This document shows positions 55,591-64,000 of a stretch of 64,000 nt of DNA, piece by piece. Numbering within the stretch: position 1 is the stretch's first letter; each line of letters begins with the position of its first letter. Position numbers and translations under genes: made by a program. The notes below the pieces were generated by a model. The model did not search any database and was not told the DNA's origin. It was given only the letters and a program-made list of their open reading frames with translations. Source of the DNA: Streptomyces sp. Sge12 (GTDB lineage Bacteria > Actinomycetota > Actinomycetes > Streptomycetales > Streptomycetaceae); NCBI RefSeq assembly GCF_002080455.1, contig NZ_CP020555.1, positions 2,852,001 to 2,916,000 on the forward strand, in the 5' to 3' direction.

Positions 55591-56757
55591 TCAGATGCCG
55601 CGCCGCTTGCGCGCCAGGCGCACCGCCGCGGCCGCGCCAAGCAGCGCCACCGTCGCACCCGCCGCACCGGCGGCCGTGGCGGCGTCCCTGCGGCCCAGCC
55701 GGCGGCCCGCGACCGTGTGGCGGCCCGAGACCTCTTGGAGGAGCTCGGCGAGCACCTCCTCGTTGGTCCAGCGCGGCCGCCAGCCCGCCGCGTGCAGCCC
55801 GCTGACGCTGACCACCCAGGGGTGCATCGTGTACGCGAGGTCCCCGGCGGGGGACGGGGTCAGGCCGATCCGGTGCAGCCGGGCCGCGGCGCCCAGCGCG
55901 ACCGCCGAGGGCAGCTCCATGCGGCGGATGCCGCTCAGCTCCTCGACCTCCTCCTGTTCCAGCCAGCCCTCGCAGCCCACCGCCAGCTCGCCCTCGACCT
56001 TCTCCAGGGCCGCGTACTCCAGGGCGCTGACCAGGTCGTCCACGTGGCAGAACTGCCAGGTCGGGCGGGATCCCGCCACCACGAGCAGCCGCGGGGACTC
56101 GAAGTACCGGGTGAGGGCGGTGTCGGTGCCGCCGACCAGGACGGCCGGGCGGATCACGGTGACGTTCAGTCCCGGGTGCGCGCGCGGGGCACGGCGGCCC
56201 AGGCGCTCGATCTCCAGCAGGTCGCCGACGCCGGTCGCCTCGGCGGTGGCCCGCAGCTCGGAGTCCTCGGACAGCGGGATGTCGTTGTCGGGCAGGGCCC
56301 CGTAGACCATCGCCGAGGTGCACAGCACGACGCGGTGCACGCCGGCCGCGGCGGCCGCCGTCAGGACGGTCTGGGTGCCGCGCACGTTGTACGCCGTGCG
56401 GGCCGCCGGGTCCGTCTCCAGGTCGAGGTCGAGGGCGAGGTGGACCACGACGTCCGCCCCGCGCAGCTTCTCGGCGATCGCGGGGTCCCGTACGTCGAGG
56501 ATGTGCCACTGCGCGGCGGCACAGTCCCCCCGCCGCTCGTCGATGGCGACGACCTGCTTGACCTCGTCGGAGGCGGCCAGGCGGCTCACGAGGGCCGCGC
56601 CGACTCCGGACGCGGCGCCGGTCACGGCGATCACGGGGCTGCGCCGGCGGATGTCCCCCGGGTTTCGCGGCTGGCGAACGCCGGGGGCGCCGTCACCGTG
56701 CTCGGAGCTGTTTTCGTCGTCGGGCGTCGCGCGAAACTGCGGATCTGGGGAACTCAC
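55591..56757 (-). CDS. NAD-dependent epimerase/dehydratase-type SDR with C-terminal membrane tail
   Basis: A 388-residue extended SDR. TGAASGVGAALVSRLAA (cofactor loop), VVHLALDLDLE, and CTSAMVYGALPDN (Ser/Thr-Tyr region) are seen. A C-terminal hydrophobic stretch (AATAAGAAGATVALLGAAAAVRLARKRRGI) could anchor it in the membrane. It begins at GTG 56757 (SSPDPQF); the frame stays open far upstream as an antisense shadow of the next gene. The substrate is unknown. Confidence 0.85.
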   Translation of the reverse strand: MSSPDPQFRATPDDENSSEHGDGAPGVRQPRNPGDIRRRSPVIAVTGAASGVGAALVSRLAASDEVKQVVAIDERRGDCAAAQWHILDVRDPAIAEKLRGADVVVHLALDLDLETDPAARTAYNVRGTQTVLTAAAAAGVHRVVLCTSAMVYGALPDNDIPLSEDSELRATAEATGVGDLLEIERLGRRAPRAHPGLNVTVIRPAVLVGGTDTALTRYFESPRLLVVAGSRPTWQFCHVDDLVSALEYAALEKVEGELAVGCEGWLEQEEVEELSGIRRMELPSAVALGAAARLHRIGLTPSPAGDLAYTMHPWVVSVSGLHAAGWRPRWTNEEVLAELLQEVSGRHTVAGRRLGRRDAATAAGAAGATVALLGAAAAVRLARKRRGI

Positions 56758-56949
56758 CGGGCGTCTCCAGCGGTTGTCTTCAGTAGGGACGCGCCGTGAC
56801 GCGTACCCACCAGGTGATGTCCATCCTGCCGCAGCCCAGGAGTCGGCGGAGCACCGAGCCCGGATGCGGCCGCGGTGTCTACGCTGGGTGGTGTTGTCGG
56901 ACCATTGCCCGTCGGCTCCCGCCGACGGCCCTACGAGCCGAGGAAACCC

Positions 56950-58356
56950 GTGAGCGACACCCCATTCGGATTCGGCCTTCCGCCGGAGGAGCCGGAAAAC
57001 GGCGACGAAGGCAAGAAGAAGGGCAACCAGGGCGGTCAGGGCGGCCCGGCGAATCCCTTCGGGTTCCCCGGCATGGGCCTGCCGGGCGGCGCGGGCGCTC
57101 CCGGAGCGGACAACCCGTTCGCCGCGATGTTCGGTGGTATGAACCCGAACGACCTGGGCGCCGCGTTCCAGCAGCTCGGCCAGATGCTGAGCTACGAGGG
57201 CGGTCCCGTGAACTGGGACATGGCCAAGGACATCGCCCGCCAGACCGTCTCGCAGGGCACCGCGGACGGCGTGAAGGACACGAGCGTCGGCATCGCCGAG
57301 AAGTCCGCCGTCGAGGAGGCCGTGCGCCTGGCCGACCACTGGCTGGACGGGGTCACCTCGCTGCCCTCGGGCGCCACCACCGCCGTGGCCTGGAGCCGCG
57401 CCGAGTGGGTCGAGGCGACCCTGCCGGTGTGGAAGGAGCTCGTGGACCCGGTGGCGGAGCGGGTCGGCGCGGCTATGGGCGGCGTCCTGCCCGAGGAGAT
57501 GCAGGCCATGGCGGGCCCGCTGCTCGGCATGATGCGCTCCATGGGCGGCGCCATGTTCGGCCAGCAGATCGGCCAGGCCGTCGGCACCCTCGCGGGCGAG
57601 GTCGTCGGCTCCACGGACATCGGCCTCCCGCTGGGCCCGGCCGGCAAGGCCGCACTGCTGCCGCTGAACATCGAGAGCTTCGGCAAGGACCTGGGCGTCC
57701 CCTCGGACGAGGTGCGGCTGTACCTGGCGCTGCGCGAGGCGGCCCACGCCCGGCTCTTCGCCCACGTGCCGTGGCTGCGCTCGCACCTGTTCGGCGCGGT
57801 CGAGGGCTACGCCCGCGGCATCAAGGTCGACACCTCGAAGCTGGAGGACGTCGTCGGCCAGCTGGACCCGTCGAACCCGGAGCAGCTGCAGGAGGCGCTC
57901 CAGGGCGGCATGTTCCAGCCGCAGGACACCCCTGAGCAGAAGGCCGCCCTGGCTCGCCTGGAGACGGCGCTCGCGCTGGTCGAGGGCTGGGTCGACGCGG
58001 TGGTGCACGAGGCCGCCAAGCCCCGGCTGACCTCGGCGGACGCGATGCGCGAGACCATGCGGCGGCGGCGCGCCTCGGGCGGCCCGGCCGAGCAGACCTT
58101 CGCGACGCTGATCGGCCTGGAGCTGCGCCCGCGCCGGCTGCGGGACGCCTCGCGGCTGTGGGCCTCGCTCACCGACGCGCGGGGCGTGGACGGCCGCGAC
58201 GGCCTGTGGGAGCACCCGGACATGCTGCCGACGGCCTCCGACCTGGACGACCCGGACGGCTTCGTGCACCGTGAGCAGCTGGACTTCTCCGAGATCGACA
58301 AGATGCTCGGCGAGGCCGCCGAGAAGCGCGAGCAGGACGGCGACGAGAAGAAGTGA
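56950..58356 (+). CDS. Zinc-dependent metalloprotease-like protein, DUF2342 family
   Basis: A 468-residue protein. A Gly/Pro-rich N-terminus (about 1-65) precedes the DUF2342 core: DMAKDIARQT, AWSRAEWVEATLPVWKELVDPVAERVG, YLALREAAHARLFAHVPWLR (probable metal-binding His), and ARLETALALVEGWVDAVVHEAA. Actinobacterial members are annotated as zinc metalloproteases or coenzyme F420-linked proteins; activity is unproven. GTG 56950 is the start. Its stop overlaps the Nudix GTG (GTGA). Confidence 0.85.
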   Translation: MSDTPFGFGLPPEEPENGDEGKKKGNQGGQGGPANPFGFPGMGLPGGAGAPGADNPFAAMFGGMNPNDLGAAFQQLGQMLSYEGGPVNWDMAKDIARQTVSQGTADGVKDTSVGIAEKSAVEEAVRLADHWLDGVTSLPSGATTAVAWSRAEWVEATLPVWKELVDPVAERVGAAMGGVLPEEMQAMAGPLLGMMRSMGGAMFGQQIGQAVGTLAGEVVGSTDIGLPLGPAGKAALLPLNIESFGKDLGVPSDEVRLYLALREAAHARLFAHVPWLRSHLFGAVEGYARGIKVDTSKLEDVVGQLDPSNPEQLQEALQGGMFQPQDTPEQKAALARLETALALVEGWVDAVVHEAAKPRLTSADAMRETMRRRRASGGPAEQTFATLIGLELRPRRLRDASRLWASLTDARGVDGRDGLWEHPDMLPTASDLDDPDGFVHREQLDFSEIDKMLGEAAEKREQDGDEKK

Positions 58357-58883
58357 GCCTGCACGAAGACGCGGTCCTCGTCCTGAAGGCGTACGAGGAC
58401 CAGCCGGAACTGCGCGATCTCTACCTGGAGCACCTGGCGGCCCACCCGAACGGGGTCTACAAGCCCTGCGGGGCCGGGCACGTCACGGGCAGTGCGCTGG
58501 TCATCGACCCGGCGCGCGGCCGCGTACTGCTGACCCTGCACAAGAAGCTCGGCATGTGGCTCCAGATGGGCGGGCACTGCGAGCCCGGTGACCGCACCCT
58601 CGCCGAGGTGGCGCTGCGCGAGGCCCGCGAGGAGTCGGGCATCGCGTCCGGGCTGACCCTGCTGGACGGCGGGCCGGTGCGCCTGGACCGGCATGCGATT
58701 CCGGCTCCGTGCCACTGGCACCTGGACGTGCAGTACGCGGCGCTGGCCCCGGCCGGCGCGGTGGCGGAGATCAGCGAGGAGTCCCTTGACCTGCGCTGGT
58801 TCCCGTACGAGGAGGTGGCGGCGGTGGCCGACACGTCCGTCGTACGGCTGCTGGAGGCGACCTTGGCCCGGCTGGACGGCTGA
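58353..58883 (+). CDS. Nudix hydrolase
   Basis: A 176-residue Nudix protein. The Nudix box GGHCEPGDRTLAEVALREAREESGI has the required G-x5-E-x7-REAxEES pattern for Mg-dependent pyrophosphate cleavage. The substrate is unknown. It is coupled to the upstream DUF2342 gene by a 4-nt overlap. Confidence 0.93.
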   Translation: MSLHEDAVLVLKAYEDQPELRDLYLEHLAAHPNGVYKPCGAGHVTGSALVIDPARGRVLLTLHKKLGMWLQMGGHCEPGDRTLAEVALREAREESGIASGLTLLDGGPVRLDRHAIPAPCHWHLDVQYAALAPAGAVAEISEESLDLRWFPYEEVAAVADTSVVRLLEATLARLDG

Positions 58884-58917
58884 GCGGGCGTACGGCCGAG
58901 CCCGCCGGAGCGGGCGT

Positions 58918-58966
58918 GAACGCGGCGTAGGGGCGGTCCCGGCGGGACCGCCCCTACGCCGCGTTC
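58918..58966. terminator. Strong bidirectional terminator
   Basis: A perfect 23-bp stem (arms 58918-58940 and 58944-58966) with a 3-nt loop, between the convergent Nudix and AIM24 genes; it ends 11 bp before the AIM24 stop codon. Confidence 0.9.
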
Positions 58967-58976
58967 GGGAACGGTG

Positions 58977-59732
58977 TCAGTTCCAGGCGTTGTTCTGGTT
59001 CTGCGCGTGCGAGCCGTGCTGGCCCATGCCGAACTGCGCGGCGACGCCCTGGCCGAGCTGGGCGTTCTGCGGCGGCAGCACCTCACTGGGCTGCACCAGC
59101 GCGACGCCGGTGCCGAGGAAGCTCAGCTCCCAGCCCTCGCCGGTGTTGCCGCGCCGCCGCCACACGCCGCTGGAGTGCGTCTGGGCCTGCATCTGCACCC
59201 GCAGCGAGGTGGACCAGGCGACGATCGCGTCCGCGTCGACGTTGACGTACTTGTCGGGCGTGACGTGCATCATCAGCGGCTGACCGGAGGTCATCAGCGC
59301 GACCTTGCCGCGGCCGGAGATGTTGAGCTGGTACTTGCCCGAGCCGGAGATCCCGTACTGGCTGTCCACCGCGATGACCTCGGTGTGCAGGGTGGAGTCC
59401 AGGGCCAGCACGTAGCTGCTGTCGACCGTGAGGCCGTCCTGGTCCACGTCCACGACGTGCACGTACTGGGCCAGGTTGGCCAGGTAGACCGTGCCCTGGC
59501 CGGAGCAGCGCATGAGGTCCAGGCCCTCGCCGGTACGGCGGCGGGCGCCCCGCTGGCTGCTGCTCTGGTACTCGCCGTCGAAGTCGATGATCCCCTGGTA
59601 GGCGACCATCGCGCCCTTGCGGGCGAGTACGTCGTCGGAGCCGGTCAGCGAGACCCGCAGCAGCTGAGGGTTCTGGATGGCGTACCGGTCCTGGGACTGC
59701 GCCTCGGTGTGGGCGAAAAGTGCGCTCTGCAT
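58977..59732 (-). CDS. AIM24-family protein (third of the tandem set)
   Basis: A 251-residue beta-rich AIM24/TIM16-like protein. Conserved segments are LARKGAMVAYQGIIDFD, GEGLDLMRCSGQGTVYLANLAQYVHVVDVDQDGLTVDSSYVLALDSTLHTEV and ISGRGKVALMTSGQP. It ends in a Gln/Asn-rich tail (NAQLGQGVAAQFGMGQHGSHAQNQNNAWN). The family is of unknown function in bacteria. It is in one transcription unit with two other AIM24 genes, 17 bp after the second. Confidence 0.88.
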   Translation of the reverse strand: MQSALFAHTEAQSQDRYAIQNPQLLRVSLTGSDDVLARKGAMVAYQGIIDFDGEYQSSSQRGARRRTGEGLDLMRCSGQGTVYLANLAQYVHVVDVDQDGLTVDSSYVLALDSTLHTEVIAVDSQYGISGSGKYQLNISGRGKVALMTSGQPLMMHVTPDKYVNVDADAIVAWSTSLRVQMQAQTHSSGVWRRRGNTGEGWELSFLGTGVALVQPSEVLPPQNAQLGQGVAAQFGMGQHGSHAQNQNNAWN

Positions 59733-59749
59733 GATGTGTCCGCTCCCCC

Positions 59750-60439
59750 TCAGCCCCGGGCCCGGAGCCGGTCGGTGCTGTCCTCGCTGGGCTGTACGAC
59801 GACGATGCCCTGGCCGGAGAAGGCCATCTGGTAGGCCTCCCCGCTGCCCCGGCCGATCATCGACGAGGCCTTGAAGCTGCGCTTGCCCTTGACCTTGAGA
59901 TTCGGCGACCAGGCGACGAGCGCGTCGGGGTCGACGTACGTCTCGTCCTCGCCGCGGCCGCAGTCGACCACGATCGGGGTGCCGCGGGAGGTCAGGGCGA
60001 CCCACCCGGTGCCCGCGATCTGCACGTTGAACAGGCCCTGGCCGGCGAACTTGGCGAGGCCCTTGACCCGCTCGACGCCCCACTGGAGGTGGGCGTCGAA
60101 GGCGAGCAGGTTGGTGCCGTTGACCGAGAGGGAGTCGTTGTTCAGGTTGATCACGACCACGTCGGCGCCGTAGTCGGCGAGGTAGAGCAGGCCGTCGCCG
60201 GTGCACTTCATCAGCGGGGCGCCTTCGCCGGTGATCCACTGCGAGGCCATCTGGCGGACGGCCGGCGGGTTGGGCTCGTACTGGACGAAGCCCTCGTAGG
60301 CGACCATCGAGCCGGTGCGGGCGAAGAGGTCCTGGCCGCTCTGCATGGCGACCTTGAGCATGGCCCGGCCGTGGTTCTCCATGCGGGCCGTGACGGGGGT
60401 CGGGGCGAAGCCCGCGAGTTGCTGGTTCATTGCGTTCAT
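59750..60439 (-). CDS. AIM24-family protein (second of the tandem set)
   Basis: A 229-residue AIM24 protein, paralogous to its neighbours: LFARTGSMVAYEGFVQYE, GEGAPLMKCTGDGLLYLADYGADVVVINLNNDSLSVNGTNLLAFDAHLQWGVERV and IAGTGWVALTSRGTPIVVD. ATG 60439 is preceded by GGGAG. It lies 11 bp after the TerD-AIM24 gene. No TM or signal peptide is present. Confidence 0.88.
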   Translation of the reverse strand: MNAMNQQLAGFAPTPVTARMENHGRAMLKVAMQSGQDLFARTGSMVAYEGFVQYEPNPPAVRQMASQWITGEGAPLMKCTGDGLLYLADYGADVVVINLNNDSLSVNGTNLLAFDAHLQWGVERVKGLAKFAGQGLFNVQIAGTGWVALTSRGTPIVVDCGRGEDETYVDPDALVAWSPNLKVKGKRSFKASSMIGRGSGEAYQMAFSGQGIVVVQPSEDSTDRLRARG

Positions 60440-60450
60440 GTCGGGCTCCC

Positions 60451-62124
60451 TCAGACCTCGTACGGCTGGACGACGATGAAGTTGCCGGGAGCGCCGCGGA
60501 ACTGGAGGTTCACGGTCTCCCCGCTGTGGCCGGGGTAGGCGTTGCGCCGCAGCCGGACCTGACTGGAGATGATCACCTGCGAGGCGGAGGACCACGCGAC
60601 GATGGCGTTGCTGTCCGCGAAGGTGGTCGGGGTGACGGGCAGGACCACCGGGACGCCGTGCGTCTTGACGATCACCGTGCCGGTGCCCTGGAACTGCATG
60701 GTGAACAGGGCGCCGCCGGGGATGCCGTGGCCCTCGATGCGGCGGACCTCGTGCTGGAGCGACTCGTCGAAGGCGAGGACGGCTTCGGCGGAGACGCAGA
60801 TCCCGTCGCCCTGGAGCTCGATGGCGTGCAGGTGGGCGCCGTTCTCCGCGAGGAAGACCTGGCCGCGGCCGGTGCAGCGCATGAGCTGCATCTCCTGGCC
60901 GGTGGCGTTGCCGACGATGCGGCCGGCGAAGCCCGCGCCCTTGTAGCTGAAGTCGACCTTGCCCTGGTAGAGGACCATGCTGCCCTGGCGGGCGAGGACG
61001 GCCTGGCCGCCCATCGCGAGGTCGACGCGCATGAGCTGCTGGTTCTGCGGGGTCCAGCGGGTGCCGGTGGGCGCTTCCTTGTACGGCTGGAGTGCGGCGG
61101 CGAGACCGGCGCCGGCGGCGGGGACGCCCTGCGGGGCGTACCCGGGCTGCTGGCCCGGGGGCTGGCCGGGGACCTGGCCGTAGCCCGGCTGCTGCCCGTA
61201 GGGGGCGGGGGCCGCGGCGGGCGGCGGGACCTGGCCGGGGTACTGACCGGGGACCTGGCCCGGTACCTGTCCGGGGACCTGGCCGTACGAGGGCTGCTGC
61301 GGCGGCGCCGGCTGGCCGTACGGGGCGGGGGCCGGCGGGGCGAGCGGCGCGGCCATGGTGGGCGCGGCGTGCACCGGGGCGGGGGCGGGAGCCGGTGCCG
61401 CGGACTGCTGGTACTGCGGCTGCGGCGCGGCGCCGGGCGCCGGCACGGGCGCGCCGAAGGACGGCGCGGGGGCCGGGGCCTGGGGGGCCTGCGGCGCCGG
61501 GGCGGGAGCGCCGAAGGACGGGGCCGGGGCGGCCGCCTGCGGCGGCGGGGCGAATCCGGGCGAGGCGGCGGCCGGGGCCTGCTGCTGCGGCGCCTCCTCG
61601 GCGACCTCGCCGCCGAAGTTTCGCAGGAGCGCGTCGAGTCCGCCGTCGAAGCCCTGGCCGACGGCGGCGAAGCGCCACACGTCCTTCAGGTAGAAGTCGC
61701 CGAGCATCACGGCCCGCTCGGTGGTGAACTCCGCACCGGTGAACGCGTACCGGACGACCTCTTCGCCGCCGGCCACGATCCGGATGTAGCCCGGGCCGAT
61801 CTGCGACATCTGTCCGGCGCCGTCGATGGTGGCGGTGAAGGACAGTTTGTGGATGGATGCCGGAATGCGGTCCAGCGTCACCCGGAAGGATTCGGTGTCG
61901 CCCGCCTGTGCACCGAGTTGCTGAATGGACTCTTCCGGCGACTTCGGCTGATTGAAGAAGACGAAGTAACGGTCGTCCGACAGCTGCTCATTGGCGTCGA
62001 GGCCGAAACAGCTGATGTCGAAGGCGAGTCCGGACCCGGCGATCTGGACACCTACGTACAGATCGGTGCCCGCCGTGAGATCACTGATCTTGGCCTTGTG
62101 GCCGCGTTGGAATTCCCTGGCCAT
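60451..62124 (-). CDS. TerD-AIM24 fusion protein with Pro/Ala/Gln linker
   Basis: A 557-residue protein. Residues about 1-175 are a TerD domain (LTAGTDLYVGVQIAGSGLAFDISCFGLDANEQLSDDRYFVFFNQPKSP), the Ca-binding fold of tellurite-resistance and stress operons. Residues about 176-345 are a low-complexity Pro/Ala/Gln linker with repeated VPGQ units. Residues about 345-557 are an AIM24 domain (LARQGSMVLYQGKVDFS, QEMQLMRCTGRGQVFLAENGAHLHAIEL). ATG 62124 starts at the TerD domain; the frame is open further but that is shadow. It leads the three-gene AIM24 unit. Confidence 0.9.
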   Translation of the reverse strand: MAREFQRGHKAKISDLTAGTDLYVGVQIAGSGLAFDISCFGLDANEQLSDDRYFVFFNQPKSPEESIQQLGAQAGDTESFRVTLDRIPASIHKLSFTATIDGAGQMSQIGPGYIRIVAGGEEVVRYAFTGAEFTTERAVMLGDFYLKDVWRFAAVGQGFDGGLDALLRNFGGEVAEEAPQQQAPAAASPGFAPPPQAAAPAPSFGAPAPAPQAPQAPAPAPSFGAPVPAPGAAPQPQYQQSAAPAPAPAPVHAAPTMAAPLAPPAPAPYGQPAPPQQPSYGQVPGQVPGQVPGQYPGQVPPPAAAPAPYGQQPGYGQVPGQPPGQQPGYAPQGVPAAGAGLAAALQPYKEAPTGTRWTPQNQQLMRVDLAMGGQAVLARQGSMVLYQGKVDFSYKGAGFAGRIVGNATGQEMQLMRCTGRGQVFLAENGAHLHAIELQGDGICVSAEAVLAFDESLQHEVRRIEGHGIPGGALFTMQFQGTGTVIVKTHGVPVVLPVTPTTFADSNAIVAWSSASQVIISSQVRLRRNAYPGHSGETVNLQFRGAPGNFIVVQPYEV

Positions 62125-62263
62125 ACGTACGACCGTCCCCCATCCCGACTGTGAATGCGTGCCGCTCAGGCTAACGGCAACTGCCGACATCCGGCCAAGC
62201 CGGTACCGACCCGGTACAAAACACTCTGCGTGACGTGACGGACCGGCGCCGCCGGCCGCGGGC

Positions 62264-62803
62264 TCACTCCTCGCGGGCGGCCGGAACCTTCGGCAGCCGC
62301 TCGGCGGCGACCACGCCCTCCAGGTAGCCGCGGGCCCGCTCGGTGCGCGGATAGGCCTCCAGCAGTTCCCAGAAGCGGGGCCCGTGGCCGGGTACGAGGA
62401 GGTGGGCCAGCTCGTGCAGGAGCACGTAGTCGACGACGTACTCGGGCATCCCCTGGAGCCGGTGGGAGAGCCGGATGCTGCCTTCGGCGGGGGTGCAGGA
62501 GCCCCAGCGGGTGTTCTGGTTGGTGACCCAGCGGACCGTACGGGGGCGGGCGCGGCCGTCGAAGTACTGCTCGGACAGCTGTGCGGCGCGCTCGGTGAGT
62601 TCCGCGTCCCCGAAGGTGCGTCTGCTCTCCTGCGCCGCCAGCTTGTCGAGCATGACGCCCACCCAGCGCTGCTCCTCCGCCTCGGACATCCGGGCAGGGA
62701 TGAGGACGACCGTACGGTCACCCTCGCGATAGGCGGATACGGTCCTGCGGCGGCGCGCGCTCCGGCGGACTTCGACGGCGCGCTGCGGGGGGTCGGCGGA
62801 CAC
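62264..62803 (-). CDS. YgjP-type (DUF45, M48-like) metallopeptidase
   Basis: A 179-residue zinc peptidase of the YgjP/WLM-like group. The active site is VLLHELAHLLVPGHGPRFWELL (HExxH plus the later His), with NTRWGSCTPAEGSIRLSHRLQGMP as the family core. It begins at GTG 62803 (SADPPQRAVEVRRSARRRRTVSAYREGD); a longer form from ATG 62902 is possible, but its extra codons look less Streptomyces-like. It is co-directional with the TerD-AIM24 set, 139 bp upstream. Confidence 0.88.
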   Translation of the reverse strand: MSADPPQRAVEVRRSARRRRTVSAYREGDRTVVLIPARMSEAEEQRWVGVMLDKLAAQESRRTFGDAELTERAAQLSEQYFDGRARPRTVRWVTNQNTRWGSCTPAEGSIRLSHRLQGMPEYVVDYVLLHELAHLLVPGHGPRFWELLEAYPRTERARGYLEGVVAAERLPKVPAAREE

Positions 62804-63033
62804 GCCACGACGGTACCCGGTCGTGATGGCGGAAGTCCCGCCCGTCCGGGGTTCGAACACGGGGGATTCGCGGCCGATTTCCGGAACGCCATTTCCCTTC
62901 ATCTCATATGCCTAATACCTCGCACCTGTGGACAAATTCCTGCATGGATTCCGGCGGGCGGGCACTGTTGCGGAAGAACGGGAAACGGGCGGCTCGGATG
63001 CGCCCGGGATATCGGGATCGAGGGGGACGGGAC

Positions 63034-64000
63034 ATGTATCCGAAGGTGAAGCCGGCGCTGGCGCGGGCATGGCGGGATCTGCAGACGGTTCAGTTCGGGG
63101 TGACGCCCGCCCATGCGGTGGTGCTCGCACCCGTGGACACGGCGACGGGCACGCTGATCGACCGGATCGACGGGACCCGGGGGATGGAGTTACTGCGGAC
63201 CGAGGCCCGCGGAATGGGACTGCCGGACGGCCGGGCCGACGAGGTGGTCAGGACGCTGGCGGGGGCCGGCCTGCTCGACGACGCCACGGCGGGCGGCCCG
63301 CGGGCCCAGGCCCTGCGGGGGCATCCGGAGACCGTGGAGCGGCTGGGGCCGGACCTGGGTTCCCTGTCGCTGGTCCACCGGGAGCCCGGAGGGGACTTGC
63401 GGGGGATGGCCGCCCGCCGGGCGATACGGGTCCGGGTGCGCGGGAGCGGCCGGGTGGGGGCCGTGATCGCCGCGGTCCTGGCGGCAGCGGGCGTGGGCCG
63501 GGTCGAGGTGCTCGACGGCGGCCGGGCGGAGCCGGCGGACGTGGCGCCGGGCGGGCTGGATCCCGCCGGCGTGGGCCGGCCGCGTGCGGAGTGTGCGGGC
63601 CGGCTGGTCCGCGAGTCGGCGCCGGGCCGGGCCCCGCGGGCCGGCGAGGACGAGGGGGCGGAGCCGGGGCTGTCCCTGGTGGTGGTCGCGCCCCGGGACG
63701 GCCTGCACGCGTGGGCCCCGGATCCGGACACCGCGGCCGACTGGGTCTGCGCGGGCATCCCCCACCTGTACGCGGGGGTGTTGGAGGGCACGGGCCTGGT
63801 GGGACCGCTGGTGCTGCCCGGTGCGACGGCCTGCGCGGGGTGCATGGAGCGCGACCGCGTGGACCGGGACGCGGCCTGGCCGAGGATGCTCGTCCAGTGG
63901 CGCTCGGCCCACCGCCGCCGCGGGGGCGCCGCGTGCGACCTGGGCCTGTCCACGGCGGTGGCCGGACTGGCCGCGGCCCACGCCCTCGCCTTCCTCGACG
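63034..64000 (+). CDS. ThiF/E1-like protein with zinc ribbon, C-terminus outside window
   Basis: The first 322 residues of a plus-strand gene starting at ATG 63034 (GAGGGGGACGG upstream). An N-terminal winged-helix-like region (about 1-85, GVTPAHAVVLAPVDTATGTLIDRIDGTRG) resembles the leader-binding segment of cyclodehydratase-type proteins. A Rossmann-like stretch with VRVRGSGRVGAVIAAVLAAAGVGRVEVLDGGR follows, then CAGCMERDR, one half of a zinc-binding pair. This arrangement resembles ThiF-family adenylyltransferases and the leader-binding partner of YcaO enzymes. The rest is beyond the window. Confidence 0.75.
   Translation, partial: MYPKVKPALARAWRDLQTVQFGVTPAHAVVLAPVDTATGTLIDRIDGTRGMELLRTEARGMGLPDGRADEVVRTLAGAGLLDDATAGGPRAQALRGHPETVERLGPDLGSLSLVHREPGGDLRGMAARRAIRVRVRGSGRVGAVIAAVLAAAGVGRVEVLDGGRAEPADVAPGGLDPAGVGRPRAECAGRLVRESAPGRAPRAGEDEGAEPGLSLVVVAPRDGLHAWAPDPDTAADWVCAGIPHLYAGVLEGTGLVGPLVLPGATACAGCMERDRVDRDAAWPRMLVQWRSAHRRRGGAACDLGLSTAVAGLAAAHALAFLD

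Noticed and set aside
56758..58269. Giant 892-residue epimerase fusion
   Set aside because: The added 504 residues are the antisense of the DUF2342 gene; GTG 56757 gives a normal start.

Overview
The window is chromosomal DNA from a high-GC actinomycete, almost certainly a Streptomyces. GC is above 70 %, third codon positions are nearly all G or C, GTG starts are common, and many start-stop overlaps (ATGA or GTGA) link genes. The gene set is typical of the genus: DasR/DasABC with NagB, SigH with its anti-sigma factor, WblE, SigR-RsrA, CatR-catalase, class Ia nrdAB under a B12 riboswitch, and UPF0182. From memory the order resembles the SCO51xx-SCO52xx core region of S. coelicolor; this was not checked by alignment. 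I see no transposase, prophage, CRISPR array or rRNA operon.

Layout. (1) 1-2 kb: the start of a polyprenyl synthase gene and, just upstream of it, a cyclic-nucleotide-domain protein that I read as a family 2B encapsulin shell; this is the most unusual system here. (2) 2-4 kb: an NO-detoxification unit, nsrR and hmpA, each with a clear NsrR-type inverted repeat. (3) 4-9.5 kb: an amidase, a PLP deaminase/desulfhydrase, a Na+/H+ antiporter divergent from a UBP zinc-finger protein, then prsH-sigH coupled by GTGA. (4) 9.5-13.2 kb: a lipid kinase-like protein, wblE (whiB1-type) and a PdtaS-type histidine kinase. (5) 13.5-15 kb: a TetR/SDR divergent pair. (6) 15-22 kb: the chitobiose/N-acetylglucosamine regulon (nagB, GH3 hexosaminidase, dasCBA, dasR) with three DasR-type sites, plus a fourth candidate site upstream of the PdtaS-like kinase. 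(7) 22-25 kb: cstA-ybdD and a GNAT. (8) 25-30 kb: nrdAB behind tandem NrdR-like boxes and a cobalamin riboswitch, followed by an AraC/DJ-1 regulator.

(9) 30-35 kb: def, a TPR protein, and a coupled HD and HD-GYP membrane pair. (10) 35-43 kb: sigR-rsrA with a self-dependent promoter, an alpha/beta hydrolase, an SRAP protein, a membrane metalloprotease, aroA-rsgA, an SMR exporter with an overlapping TetR, hisN and a CBS protein. (11) 43-50 kb: catalase/CatR, then two identical initiator tRNA genes about 4 kb apart that enclose a TetR, an FAD monooxygenase and a long Sel1-repeat protein. (12) 50-64 kb: housekeeping and envelope genes (UPF0182, PDZ-Lon-like protease, moaE, an epimerase, a zinc metalloprotease, Nudix), then a TerD-AIM24 fusion with two further AIM24 genes, a YgjP-type peptidase, and a ThiF-like protein cut by the window end.

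Two themes recur. One is redox/NO/stress sensing: NsrR-Hmp, WblE, the PdtaS-like kinase, SigR-RsrA, CatR and SigH. The other is amino-sugar sensing through DasR, where NagB removes the glucosamine-6-phosphate that DasR senses. Functions come from motifs and neighbourhood read by eye; no database search was run.
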